In this document: positions 33,088 to 41,238 of the stretch, in pieces | Layout of the letters: every line of letters begins with the position of its first letter | Numbering within the stretch: the stretch's first letter is position 1 | Origin: JASHVB01 sp049522565 | GTDB taxonomy: Bacteria; Pseudomonadota; Alphaproteobacteria; Acetobacterales; Acetobacteraceae | Direction: 5' to 3' | Length of the DNA stretch: 53,037 bases | Assembly: GCA_049522565.1 (NCBI GenBank) | Contig: JBEKNT010000004.1 | Location: 1-53,037, forward strand | Position numbers and translations under genes: made by a program | Notes under the pieces: model-generated | The model's database searches: none | The model's input: only the letters and a program-made list of their open reading frames with translations | Told to the model about the DNA's origin: nothing

Positions 33088-33834
33088 TCAGCGCGCGAGC
33101 CAGCCGCCGTCCACCGCCAGCACGTGCCCTGTCACGTAAGCCGAGGCGTCCGACGCCAGGAACACCACCGGCCCCGCAAGATCCGCCGGCAGACCCCAGC
33201 GGCCCAGCGGAATGCGAGCGAGAATCTCGGCACTGCGGGCCGGGTCGGCGCGCAGCGGGGCGGTATTGTTGGTCGCCATGTAGCCCGGCGCGATCGCATT
33301 CACCGTGATGCCGTATTTCGCCCACTCGTTGGCGAGCAATCGCGTCAGCCCGGCCACGCCGCTCTTGGACGCGGTGTAGGAGGGCACGCGGATGCCCCCC
33401 TGGAACGACAGCAGCGAGGCGACGTTGACGATGCGCCCCGCCGTCTTCTGCCGGATGAACTGCCGCGCCGCCGCCTGCGCCAGGAAGAACACCGCCTTCA
33501 GGTTCACCGCGATCACGTCGTCCCAGTCCTTCTCGGTGAACTCCAGCGCATCGGCGCGGCGGATGATGCCGGCGTTGTTCACCAGGATGTCGATGCGCCC
33601 GAACGCCGCGGTCGCCTGCGCCACCACGTCTTCGGCGGCGGCCGTGCCCAGATCGGCGGCGATGTCGTGGAACCGCCGCCCCATGCGATGCAGTTCCGCC
33701 GCCGTCTCGCTGGGCGGCACGATGTTGACGCCGACGATGTCGCACCCGGCCTGCGCCAGGGCCAGCGCCATGCCCTGGCCGAGTCCGGTGTCGCAGCCGG
33801 TCACGATGGCAACCCTGCCGCTCAGGTCGAACAT
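33088..33834 (-). CDS. kduD: 2-dehydro-3-deoxy-D-gluconate 5-dehydrogenase (KduD)
   Basis: A 248-residue short-chain dehydrogenase that reduces 2,5-diketo-3-deoxygluconate to 2-keto-3-deoxygluconate in pectin/uronate breakdown. It has the N-terminal cofactor motif TGCDTGLGQGMA, NNAGIIRRADALEFTEKDWD (the KduD-type sequence), catalytic Ser in VASLLSFQGG and YxxxK in YTASKSGVAG. The end, DGGWLAR, is typical. It lies 18 bases after kduI and is the last gene of the kdgT-kduI-kduD run. Confidence 0.93.
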   Translation of the reverse strand: MFDLSGRVAIVTGCDTGLGQGMALALAQAGCDIVGVNIVPPSETAAELHRMGRRFHDIAADLGTAAAEDVVAQATAAFGRIDILVNNAGIIRRADALEFTEKDWDDVIAVNLKAVFFLAQAAARQFIRQKTAGRIVNVASLLSFQGGIRVPSYTASKSGVAGLTRLLANEWAKYGITVNAIAPGYMATNNTAPLRADPARSAEILARIPLGRWGLPADLAGPVVFLASDASAYVTGHVLAVDGGWLAR

Positions 33835-33852
33835 GTCCTTGCTCCCTGCCGT

Positions 33853-34689
33853 TCAGCGCAGATCGGCGATCGCGACTTCGTCCATGTCGTCGAACGTCTG
33901 GTTCTCGCCGACCATGCCCCAGATGAACGTGTAGGCCCGCGTGCCGACCCCGGAATGGATCGACCAGCTCGGCGAAATCACCGCTTGCTCGTTATGCACG
34001 ATGATGTGCCGGGTCTCCTGCGGCTCGCCCATCAGGTGGATCACCGTCGCGGCGGGATCGAGGTTGAAATAGAGATACACCTCCATACGGCGCGCATGCG
34101 TGTGGCACGGCATGGTGTTCCACAGGCTGCCTTCCTCAAGCTGCGTCATGCCCATGCAGAGCTGGCAGGTCTCCACCACCTCGGGAATGAGGAACTTGTG
34201 GATGGTGCGGACGTTGCCCGTGCTCACGTCGCCGAGCTTGACCGACTGGGAATCCGCGAGCGTCAGCCGGCGGATGGGCAGCCCACGATGGGCCGGCGCC
34301 GAGTTGTAGTACAGCTTCGCCGGACGGGCCGGGTCGGTGCTGCTGAACACCAGATCGCGCGCGCCCATGCCGATATACAGCGCTTCCTGCGAACCGAGCG
34401 GGGTCGTCACGCCGTCGATGCCGATGCGCGCGGGACCGCCGATATTGATGATCCCCATCTCCCGGCGTTGCAGGAAGTAGTCCACGCCGTAGGTCTTGCC
34501 GATCCCTTCAGGCAGCCCGATTGGGCAGGCGAGCGGCATGATGCCGCCTACCACGATCCGGTCGATCTGGCTGTAGGTCATGGTCAGCTCGCCCGGCCGG
34601 AACACCTCCGGGATGAGGAACTCGCGGCGCAGGCCCTCCGTATCGAGCGTGCGGGCATGCGCGGGATGAATGGCCTGGCGGGTGTCCAT
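33853..34689 (-). CDS. kduI: 5-dehydro-4-deoxy-D-glucuronate isomerase (KduI)
   Basis: A 278-residue cupin isomerase that converts 5-keto-4-deoxyuronate to 2,5-diketo-3-deoxygluconate. It has TYSQIDRIVVGGIMP and PAKLYYNSAPAHR, and the zinc-binding cluster is in MPCHTHARRMEVYLYF (His-x-His and Glu). The C-terminal half is complete, with WSIHSGVGTRAYTFIWGM. Its ATG at 34689 shares a base with the kdgT stop (TGATG), so translation is coupled. The three products together take up and process unsaturated uronates. Confidence 0.95.
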   Translation of the reverse strand: MDTRQAIHPAHARTLDTEGLRREFLIPEVFRPGELTMTYSQIDRIVVGGIMPLACPIGLPEGIGKTYGVDYFLQRREMGIINIGGPARIGIDGVTTPLGSQEALYIGMGARDLVFSSTDPARPAKLYYNSAPAHRGLPIRRLTLADSQSVKLGDVSTGNVRTIHKFLIPEVVETCQLCMGMTQLEEGSLWNTMPCHTHARRMEVYLYFNLDPAATVIHLMGEPQETRHIIVHNEQAVISPSWSIHSGVGTRAYTFIWGMVGENQTFDDMDEVAIADLR

Positions 34690-35702
34690 CAGACGCCTCC
34701 ATGCACTGGTTCCGCGGCGGCGGTCGCCGCAACGCGGCGTTGGTAGCGTTTGGAGTTGATGCCGAAGCTCGATGCCCACCAAGCGGTCAGGAACGGCGTG
34801 AGCAACGCGGTGACGACAACCGAGGTGGCGATCAGGGCCGTCGCCGATGGCGCGACCGGGACGTATTGCGGCGCGAGCGACGCAATCACGGCCGGCACGG
34901 TGACGGCGGCGCCGGCGGTCGAACCGGCCGCGACGCCGGCTGTGCCGTTGCCCTTCCCAAGCAGGATGTCGGCCAGCACCAGCATGGTGCCGGTGATCAG
35001 GATGACCGACAGGCCCAGCAGGATGCCCAGCACGCCGGTGTTCAGGATAACCGTGAAGTTGAGGCCATTGCCCAGCGCGAAGGCGAAGAACGGCACCATC
35101 ACGTTGACGCCCTGGCTGAAGAACGCGCGCAGGTCCTTGTCGAGGTTGCCCAGCGCGAAGCCGATCACGAACGGCAGCAGGGCGCCGACCAGGCTCTGCC
35201 ACGGGAAGGCCGCCAACCCGGTGAGGCCCAGCGTGACCATGGTCATGAACGGGCCGGATTCCAGCGACATCAGGCAAAAGGCGCCGGCTTCCTCCTTGCT
35301 GCCAAACTGCTGCATCAGCGCCATGTAGAGGCCGCCGTTGGTGTCGTTCATCGACGCCATGATGGCCAGCACCGAAAGCCCGGCGAAGAAGCCGCTGTCG
35401 ATGCTACCCGAGGGAATGAAGTGGGCGGCGAGCATGGCGACCACAGCGGCGGTGCAGACCTTCACCGACACCAGCACGCCGCTCTTGCGCAGCACGATCG
35501 GGGCCGCCTTCAGGCTGATGCTGGCGCCCATGCAGAAGAACCACACGGCCAGGATCGGCAGGGTGCCGGTGATCATCCCGTTGGTGAATGAGCCGAAGAA
35601 CTTGCCGGTGTTGGGGGCGAACGTGTTCAGGCACGCCCCGAGGAACAGCGGCACGATCATCATGCCGCCGGGGATCTTTTCGATGCTACGCTTGATGTTC
35701 AC
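34689..35702 (-). CDS. kdgT: 2-keto-3-deoxygluconate permease (KdgT)
   Basis: A 337-residue multi-spanning inner-membrane symporter. Seen: KIPGGMMIVPLFLGACLNTF, GTLPILAVWFFCMGASISL, the conserved MASMNDTNGGLYMALMQQ, and SLESGPFMTMVTLGLTGLA. Length and sequence blocks are typical of KdgT. It is the first gene of the operon; its promoter would lie in 35703-35834, shared with the end of the NTF2-like gene region. Confidence 0.94.
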   Translation of the reverse strand: MNIKRSIEKIPGGMMIVPLFLGACLNTFAPNTGKFFGSFTNGMITGTLPILAVWFFCMGASISLKAAPIVLRKSGVLVSVKVCTAAVVAMLAAHFIPSGSIDSGFFAGLSVLAIMASMNDTNGGLYMALMQQFGSKEEAGAFCLMSLESGPFMTMVTLGLTGLAAFPWQSLVGALLPFVIGFALGNLDKDLRAFFSQGVNVMVPFFAFALGNGLNFTVILNTGVLGILLGLSVILITGTMLVLADILLGKGNGTAGVAAGSTAGAAVTVPAVIASLAPQYVPVAPSATALIATSVVVTALLTPFLTAWWASSFGINSKRYQRRVAATAAAEPVHGGV

Positions 35703-35834
35703 GACGGCCTCCTTGGCGTCAGGGCGGCACGAAATGGCGGACGGGGGGCAGGCCCTGCGTCCGGATGGTGTCGGTGTGATCCGATCGGTGGGCTATTGCA
35801 TTGATCTGGGTCAAGCGGGGCGGGAAGCCGGCGC

Positions 35835-36209
35835 TCAGACCTTGTACCCTTGCCGTACCAGCAGCTTCCACTCGCCGTCCTGCTTGTGCCAGACCATCAC
35901 CATGGCGAACCGCAACGCGTTGGTCTTGCCCGCGCTCGCGTTCTCGCCGACGAAGATGCAGCGCGAGATCGCGGTGTCGCCGACCACGCGGTTGGTCGCA
36001 CCCTCGAAGCGGATCGACGTCCAGGTGGTCTTGCCGCTGGTCGCGTCGGCGATGAATTCCGCCTTCGTCTGGAGCAACCCGGACGAGTGGCCGTAGGTGA
36101 GCTGGTCCATGCACAACGCTTCAAGTTGTGCCTTGTTGGCGGTGAGCAAACCTTCCCGGTAGGCCTCGACCGCCTGAGCGATCCCGGCCTCTCGCGCGGT
36201 GTCTTCCAT
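35835..36209 (-). CDS. NTF2-like (SnoaL/DUF4440-type) protein
   Basis: A 124-residue protein with the cone-shaped NTF2-like layout: an N-terminal helix (AGIAQAVEAYREGLLTANKA), LTYGHSSGLLQTKAEFIADA, then strands ending in VMVWHKQDGEWKLLVRQGYKV. Such proteins often bind small ligands or serve as isomerase-like folds; here a sugar-related role is possible because kdgT-kduI-kduD follows. AGGA lies 8 bases before ATG 36209. An in-frame extension upstream lacks a start with support. Confidence 0.85.
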   Translation of the reverse strand: MEDTAREAGIAQAVEAYREGLLTANKAQLEALCMDQLTYGHSSGLLQTKAEFIADATSGKTTWTSIRFEGATNRVVGDTAISRCIFVGENASAGKTNALRFAMVMVWHKQDGEWKLLVRQGYKV

Positions 36210-36400
36210 GGCTGCGTTCCTCGCCGACGCTTTGTTGCCTTGGTAGCGCTCCCTTTGCGGATAGTCATTGACCCAGATCAAGGTTTGCCGAACGAATCGG
36301 CATGGCCCGCGTGCCGGCGGGACAGCGGGCGTGGCGGCTTGACAGCGCCGGCCCGAGAGGGCGCGATGCGACACCAGGCCACCGCGCAAGGGAGCCCATC

Positions 36401-36817
36401 ATGCCGGAAGGAATGACGTCCATCGCCATGAAGCGTCTGCTGGCGGACGCACCCTCGCCGCCATCGACCTATGTGGACGTGGTGAATGCGCCATGGGAGA
36501 CCTCGAAGTTCCCCGGCATCCAGCACAAGATTCTATATTCCGATCCGGCGACCGGCATGGCGACGCTGCTGTTCAAACTTGCCCCGGGCGCGGTGGTGCC
36601 GCTGCACGAGCATACCGGCGTCGAGCTGACCTATGTGCTGGAGGGCAGCCTGGCGGATGCCGAAGGCGAGTGCACCGCGGGCAACTTCGTCTGGCGCCCG
36701 GCCGGGAACACGCACGAGGCGGTGGCCCCGAACGGCGCGCTGCTGCTGGGCGTGTTCATGCAGCCGAACCATTTCGCGGCAGGCCAGAAGTTCTTTACCG
36801 CCGAGGATCCAGGCTGA
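36401..36817 (+). CDS. Cupin-domain protein (ChrR-like)
   Basis: A 138-residue single cupin. The metal-binding motif is clear: LHEHTGVELTYVLEGSLAD gives the first cupin box (two His and Glu) and NTHEAVAPNGALLLGVFM the second. GGGAG lies 7 bases before ATG 36401. It is divergent from the NTF2-like gene with about 190 bases between. Its role could be anti-sigma-type sensing or a small enzyme; the sequence does not decide this. Confidence 0.82.
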   Translation: MPEGMTSIAMKRLLADAPSPPSTYVDVVNAPWETSKFPGIQHKILYSDPATGMATLLFKLAPGAVVPLHEHTGVELTYVLEGSLADAEGECTAGNFVWRPAGNTHEAVAPNGALLLGVFMQPNHFAAGQKFFTAEDPG

Positions 36818-36887
36818 CACGCGGAACTTTCGCCGCCATGCGGCAACCGGGCGGTGCGAAAGGTCACGCGCTTCGCCAGCGGCGACA

Positions 36888-37005
36888 CCTCGCCCGCGAA
36901 GCGGGAGAGGTCGAGGTGCGTGAGCACCGAGGGTGAGGGTGCCGCGGGGCGCACGCATCACCCTCGCCGCTTCGCGTCTCGACCTCGCCCGCGAAGCGGG
37001 AGAGG
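36888..37005. repeat. Cluster of palindromic repeats (two copies)
   Basis: Copy one: CCTCGCCCGC-GAA-GCGGGAGAGG at 36888-36910 with the tail GGTGAGGGTGCCG near 36930-36945. Copy two: the same palindrome at 36983-37005, only 24 bases before the thiM start. The two copies are about 95 bases apart and could fold into stable hairpins in the thiM leader. Confidence 0.8.
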
Positions 37006-37028
37006 TGTATTACGATGGAGGTCGCCAC

Positions 37029-37832
37029 ATGATGATCGATGCCGCGGCGGTCGGTCGTTGCCTGGCCGCAATCCGCCGGCGCCGCCCGCTGGTGCACAAC
37101 ATCACCAACCTCGTGGTCACCAACACGACCGCGAACGCCTTGCTCGCCCTGGGTGCGTCGCCGGCCATGGTCGAGGGCACCGACGAGGTGGCGGAGTTCG
37201 TCGCAAAAAGCGATGCCCTGGTGGTCAATCTCGGCACGATGTCGGCGGATCGTGCCGCCGCCATCAGGCTGGCGGTCGCCGCCGCGCGCCAATCCGGCAA
37301 GCCGTGGGTGCTCGATCCGGTTGCCGTCGGCGTCCTGCGCTACCGGTCATGGCTCGCGCGCGACCTGCTGCCCGAGGCGCCGACCGCGATCCGCGGCAAC
37401 GCCTCCGAAATAATCAGCCTGGAGGGCCGCGCGGATGGGATGGCGCACGGCGTGGATTCCAGCGCCGCCTCGGAAGCCGCCCTGGCCGCCGCGCAACGGC
37501 TGGCGCGTGCGACCGGAGCAGCGGTCGCCGTCACCGGTGCGGTGGACCACGTGACCGACGGCACACGGCTGATCAGCATCCATAACGGTGACCCGCTCAT
37601 GGCCCGCGTCACCGGCATGGGCTGCACGGCGACGGCCATCATCGGCGCCTGCCTCGCCGTCGAGCCCGACCGTCTCGCTGCCACCGTGTATGGCCTCGCC
37701 ATCATTGCCGTAGCGGGCGAACTGGCGGCAGCGCGCGCCCGCGGTCCCGGCAGCCTGCAACTGGAGTTGCTCGACGCCCTGTATCAGTTGGACGCGACGG
37801 CGCTCGCTGCCCGCGTGCGCCTGGGGGCGTGA
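37029..37832 (+). CDS. thiM: Hydroxyethylthiazole kinase
   Basis: A 267-residue ribokinase-like enzyme that salvages the thiazole part of thiamine by phosphorylating it with ATP. It has PLVHNITNLVVTNTTANALL, ASPAMVEGTDEV, KPWVLDPVAVGV, the RGNASEI block and the catalytic Cys in TGMGCTATAIIG. GGAGG lies 7 bases before ATG 37029. No TPP riboswitch is recognisable upstream; the leader is occupied by palindromic repeats. Other thiamine genes are absent from the window. Confidence 0.95.
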   Translation: MMIDAAAVGRCLAAIRRRRPLVHNITNLVVTNTTANALLALGASPAMVEGTDEVAEFVAKSDALVVNLGTMSADRAAAIRLAVAAARQSGKPWVLDPVAVGVLRYRSWLARDLLPEAPTAIRGNASEIISLEGRADGMAHGVDSSAASEAALAAAQRLARATGAAVAVTGAVDHVTDGTRLISIHNGDPLMARVTGMGCTATAIIGACLAVEPDRLAATVYGLAIIAVAGELAAARARGPGSLQLELLDALYQLDATALAARVRLGA

Positions 37833-38131
37833 CGCTGCGTCCGGCCCGAGGCTGAGCTGGAACGCGAGGGGGACGAGTGCGTATATATGTTATTTATATA
37901 CAACACATCGTAATGCGTGATGGTTTTTATATGAAACACACGGGATACGTATGGGACCGCCTCGGCCAGTGGCCTGGTGAGCCACACCAGCGCAAAAACA
38001 TTGAAGAAATTCGCCATGTTATATAAAATTCCTATGGCCCTGCCGCCTTTAGGCATCGAACCGATATCTAGAATCTGATAGTTTCTTTTGCATGAGGCTG
38101 CGGGTGACCATCAATTAGGCAGAACTATCGG
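37833..38131. other. AT-rich intergenic region with a 7-bp dyad
   Basis: About 300 bases between thiM and the sensor kinase gene. The dyad GTATATA-TGTTATT-TATATAC at 37881-37901 is perfect, in an unusually AT-rich patch that continues near 37925 and 38020. It could be a regulator site or promoter region for the two-component genes. A 90-residue minus-strand frame here is probably not coding. Confidence 0.45.
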
Positions 38132-39778
38132 ATGTCACGCTCGGACGTTATTAATCTATGCTATGCGGACAGCAAACCGACCCCAGGCCGCTGGCATCGC
38201 GGCAGCACCGCATGCATCGCCCGTCGCGCCCGGAGGCTTGGCGTGACGCTGCGCGGCATAGCCTGGCCACGCCGCTGGGCCCGTCCGCATCCGATGGTGG
38301 GCACGCTATGCATCGCCCTCGCCGCGTTCTTGGTAGCCCTGCCGATCAATCTTCTGCTGGACCAATCCGGTCTCTCCCGCGTCTTCCTGGTGGCCGTCCT
38401 GATCACCGCCGTCACCTACGGCCTGTGGCCCTCGTTGTTCGCCAGCCTGATCAGCGTGCTGATCTACGACTTCTTCTTTATTCCGCCGATCTATTCGCTG
38501 TCGATTTCCTCCACCGAGGACCTGGTCAACCTGGGCTTTTTTGCCATGACCGCGCTGATTGTCAGCACCCTGGCAGCCCGCGTCCGACGCTACGCGGTCG
38601 CGGCGGACCAGCGAGCGCTGACCGCCGAGAAATTGGCCGCATTCAACCGCCGGGTTTCCGCCGGCGTGACATTGCAGCAAGTCCTGGTCACCGCGACACA
38701 GCAGATGTCGACGCTGCTGCACCGGCCCGTGGTACTGCTCTTGCCGAAGGCCGGCGAGATGACCGTCGAGGCGCGCTACCCGGTAGACACGGGCCTGGAT
38801 GCTGCGTGCCTGCGGGCAATCGATACCTGGTGGGCCACAGCCCCCTCGGGTGCCGCCCGTGACCGATTCGTCCACGCCACATGGCAATGCCATCCGCTGC
38901 AAAGATCCGGCGAATTGCTCGGCATTGTTGGCATCCAGGTGCCGCGCGGCCCGGCCGATCGCGACGTCGACCCGTTGCTCGGTGCCCTGGTGGAACAGAC
39001 CGCGCTGGCAATCGAACGCCTCGCTTTGCGCGAGCGGCTGGAAAATGCCCGTCTCCACGCCGAAACCGAGCGGCTGCGCTCCGCCCTGCTCGCCTCGATC
39101 TCGCACGACCTGCGCAATCCACTGGCATCCATTGTCGGTTCCGCCAGCGGGTTGGATCGGCAATGGCTGAAGCTGCCCGACGAAGCGAGGATGGCACTGG
39201 TTCGTACCATCCGGTCCGAGGCGGAACGGCTGGACGTCTTCATCGCCAATCTGCTGGATATCACACGCATCGAAGCAGGCGTGCTGCAACCGCGCCGCGA
39301 CGCCACCCCGCTGTCCGACGTGCTCGGCGCGGCAGTGAGCCAGGCAGCGCGGGTGCTTGCCGGGCATCGGCTGGCGGTCGACACGCCGGCGGATCTGCCA
39401 TGGGTCGAAGCCGACGCGACGCTGGCGCAGCAGGTCCTCTACAACGTCATCGAAAACGCCGCGAAATATTCGCCGCCCGGATCGCTGATCCGCATCACGG
39501 CACGCGCACAGGACCAGACCATGCGGATTCGCGTGCTGGATGAAGGCCCGGGCATACCCAACGCCGAGTTGGACCGGGTGTTCGAAAAATTCTACCGCGC
39601 GACGAATGTGGCGCAACAGAACGGCACCGGCCTGGGGCTGGCCATCTGCCGCGGCTTTGTCGAGGCGATGCGCGGCACGATCGACGTAGCCAACCGGGAC
39701 GACCGCCATGGCACGGTTGTTGCTGTTACCCTTCCAGTCACGTCCGAACAGGCCTTCCGCGAGCTTGAGATATCATGA
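38132..39778 (+). CDS. KdpD-like sensor histidine kinase lacking the KdpD N-terminal domains
   Basis: A 548-residue inner-membrane kinase. A basic N-terminus leads into a DUF4118-type four-helix membrane region (TLCIALAAFLVALPINLLLD, SLFASLISVLIYDFFFIPP). A GAF-like domain follows, then HisKA with the phospho-acceptor His in LLASISHDLRNPLASIVGSA, and the ATPase domain (VLYNVIENAAKYSPPG, DEGPGIP, GTGLGLAI). The cytoplasmic KdpD sensor and universal-stress-like domains that usually make up the first ~370 residues are absent. No kdpFABC genes are in the window, so the signal may differ from potassium. It overlaps the regulator gene by ATGA. Confidence 0.9.
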   Translation: MSRSDVINLCYADSKPTPGRWHRGSTACIARRARRLGVTLRGIAWPRRWARPHPMVGTLCIALAAFLVALPINLLLDQSGLSRVFLVAVLITAVTYGLWPSLFASLISVLIYDFFFIPPIYSLSISSTEDLVNLGFFAMTALIVSTLAARVRRYAVAADQRALTAEKLAAFNRRVSAGVTLQQVLVTATQQMSTLLHRPVVLLLPKAGEMTVEARYPVDTGLDAACLRAIDTWWATAPSGAARDRFVHATWQCHPLQRSGELLGIVGIQVPRGPADRDVDPLLGALVEQTALAIERLALRERLENARLHAETERLRSALLASISHDLRNPLASIVGSASGLDRQWLKLPDEARMALVRTIRSEAERLDVFIANLLDITRIEAGVLQPRRDATPLSDVLGAAVSQAARVLAGHRLAVDTPADLPWVEADATLAQQVLYNVIENAAKYSPPGSLIRITARAQDQTMRIRVLDEGPGIPNAELDRVFEKFYRATNVAQQNGTGLGLAICRGFVEAMRGTIDVANRDDRHGTVVAVTLPVTSEQAFRELEIS

Positions 39779-40545
39779 AAGTGCCGACCCCGCTGCCGCG
39801 AATTCTGATAGTCGATGACGAGCCGGCGATGCGGCGCATGCTGCGCGTCGGTCTGGGTCCGGATGGCTACGCCGTGTCGGAAACCGACCGCGGCATGGGT
39901 GCGCTGGAGGCCGTTCGTCGCCGCGACACCGACCTGATCGTGCTGGATCTTGGCCTGCCGGATGTCGATGGCCTCGAGGTCATCAAGCGCATTCGCTACG
40001 CGCAATCGGACGTTCCCATCATCATACTGTCGAACCGCGGCGACGAAGGGGCCAAGGTTGCCGCGCTCGACCTCGGGGCGGACGACTACGTCACCAAGCC
40101 GTTCGGCATCGAGGAGTTGCTGGCGCGCATCCGGGTGCTGCAACGCCACCGGGTGCAACCCGCCACCGACCAGTCGATCATCGAAGCCGGCGAGTTGCGG
40201 CTCAACCTGGTCCACCGTACCGCTTTGATCCGTGGCGCCGAGGTCCGCCTGTCGCCGCGCGAATTCTCCTTGCTGCAACTGCTTGCGGCGCATGCAGGCA
40301 AAGTACTCACACACAGCTTTATTTTGCGGCACGTGTGGGGCATCGGCACCGACGTGCAATATCTGCGAATCTATATTCGCGCGCTGCGCCAGAAGCTGGA
40401 GCAGGAGCCGGAGCGGCCAACATTGCTGGTGACCGAGCCGGGCGTCGGCTACCGGCTGCGTGTCCCCGAACCGGCTGTGTCCGCGGCGGTGCTTGCCGAT
40501 GCCTCGGACTCCACGTTTGTTCCAGGACGCACCCTGAGCCGGTAA
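39775..40545 (+). CDS. KdpE-like OmpR-family response regulator
   Basis: A 256-residue regulator with an intact receiver: acidic pocket in LIVDDEP, phospho-acceptor Asp58 in IVLDLGLPDVDG, and the conserved Lys in DDYVTKPFG. The winged-helix DNA-binding domain includes RLSPREFSLLQLLAAHAG and PGVGYRLRV. It is paired with the kinase by a 4-base ATGA overlap. Its final 97 bases are antisense to the end of the convergent regulator gene of the efflux operon. Confidence 0.92.
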   Translation: MKVPTPLPRILIVDDEPAMRRMLRVGLGPDGYAVSETDRGMGALEAVRRRDTDLIVLDLGLPDVDGLEVIKRIRYAQSDVPIIILSNRGDEGAKVAALDLGADDYVTKPFGIEELLARIRVLQRHRVQPATDQSIIEAGELRLNLVHRTALIRGAEVRLSPREFSLLQLLAAHAGKVLTHSFILRHVWGIGTDVQYLRIYIRALRQKLEQEPERPTLLVTEPGVGYRLRVPEPAVSAAVLADASDSTFVPGRTLSR

Positions 40546-41216
40546 CCGCTGCCGCGCACACTGAGAAGATGCGCCGGGTGAGCGGCGTCGGGCTCGATCT
40601 TGTGGCGCAGGCCGCTGATCGTGCGGCGCAGGTTCTGCCGCGCGCCGCTATAGCCGCGGCCCCACACCTTATGCACGATTTCGTCGTGCGACAGCGTGCC
40701 GCCTTTGGCGCCAACCAGCAGTGCGAGCAAATCGAATTCCTTGCGGGTCAGCGCCACCAGCTTGCCGCCGATTCGCACCTTGCGCTCCAGCGGATCCACT
40801 TCGATCGGACCAAGCCCGGTGGCCAGCACGCTGGGTCCTTGCCAGGCACCGACCCGCTGCAACAGGCGCCGCACCCGGGCCGCCAGTTCCTTCAGCAGGA
40901 ACGGCTCGTCGATGCAGTCGTCGGCACCGCTGTCCAGGATCTGGCTCGGGGTCAGCGTGCCGCCTGGCCGCATCAATGCGATGATCGGGACACTGCACAG
41001 GCTGCGCACGCGCCGTATCAGCTCGGCCCCGTCCACATCGCCCAACTCGGTGGACAGGATGGCGAGGTCAGGGGGCGTGCGCCGCAGCAGATCAAGCGCC
41101 TCGCGGCCGGTCTCCGCGGTAACCACGGCGTAGGCCGCCGTACCAAAATGCCGCCGCAGCAGGCGACAGATGCCCGGGTCTGCATCGGCAACCAATAAGC
41201 GAGGGTGATTCAGCAT
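40449..41216 (-). CDS. OmpR-type regulator with a degenerate receiver (no phospho-acceptor Asp)
   Basis: A 255-residue protein. The receiver fold is clear (RLLVADADPGICRLLRR, ADDCIDEPFLLKELAAR), but the phospho-acceptor position holds Ser55 (LAILSTELGDVDG) and the usual Lys before Pro-Phe is Glu104. It is therefore unlikely to be controlled by phosphorylation. The winged helix is complete (LTRKEFDLLALLVGAKGGTL, VRGSGYRLRV). It starts 22 bases after the outer-membrane factor gene, the last gene of the efflux operon, which it may regulate. Its C-terminal tail, SEASASTAADTAG, overlaps the kdpE-like gene on the other strand. Confidence 0.88.
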   Translation of the reverse strand: MLNHPRLLVADADPGICRLLRRHFGTAAYAVVTAETGREALDLLRRTPPDLAILSTELGDVDGAELIRRVRSLCSVPIIALMRPGGTLTPSQILDSGADDCIDEPFLLKELAARVRRLLQRVGAWQGPSVLATGLGPIEVDPLERKVRIGGKLVALTRKEFDLLALLVGAKGGTLSHDEIVHKVWGRGYSGARQNLRRTISGLRHKIEPDAAHPAHLLSVRGSGYRLRVRPGTNVESEASASTAADTAGSGTRSR

Positions 41217-41238
41217 CGCTGGGCTGAAGTCGGGCAGG

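Noticed and set aside
36818..37028. TPP riboswitch ahead of thiM
   Set aside because: No thi-box-like conserved core is visible; the leader consists of palindromic repeats.
37784..38056. 90-codon minus-strand frame with a hydrophobic start
   Set aside because: It runs into the thiM end on the opposite strand, has no ribosome site that convinces, and resembles no family.
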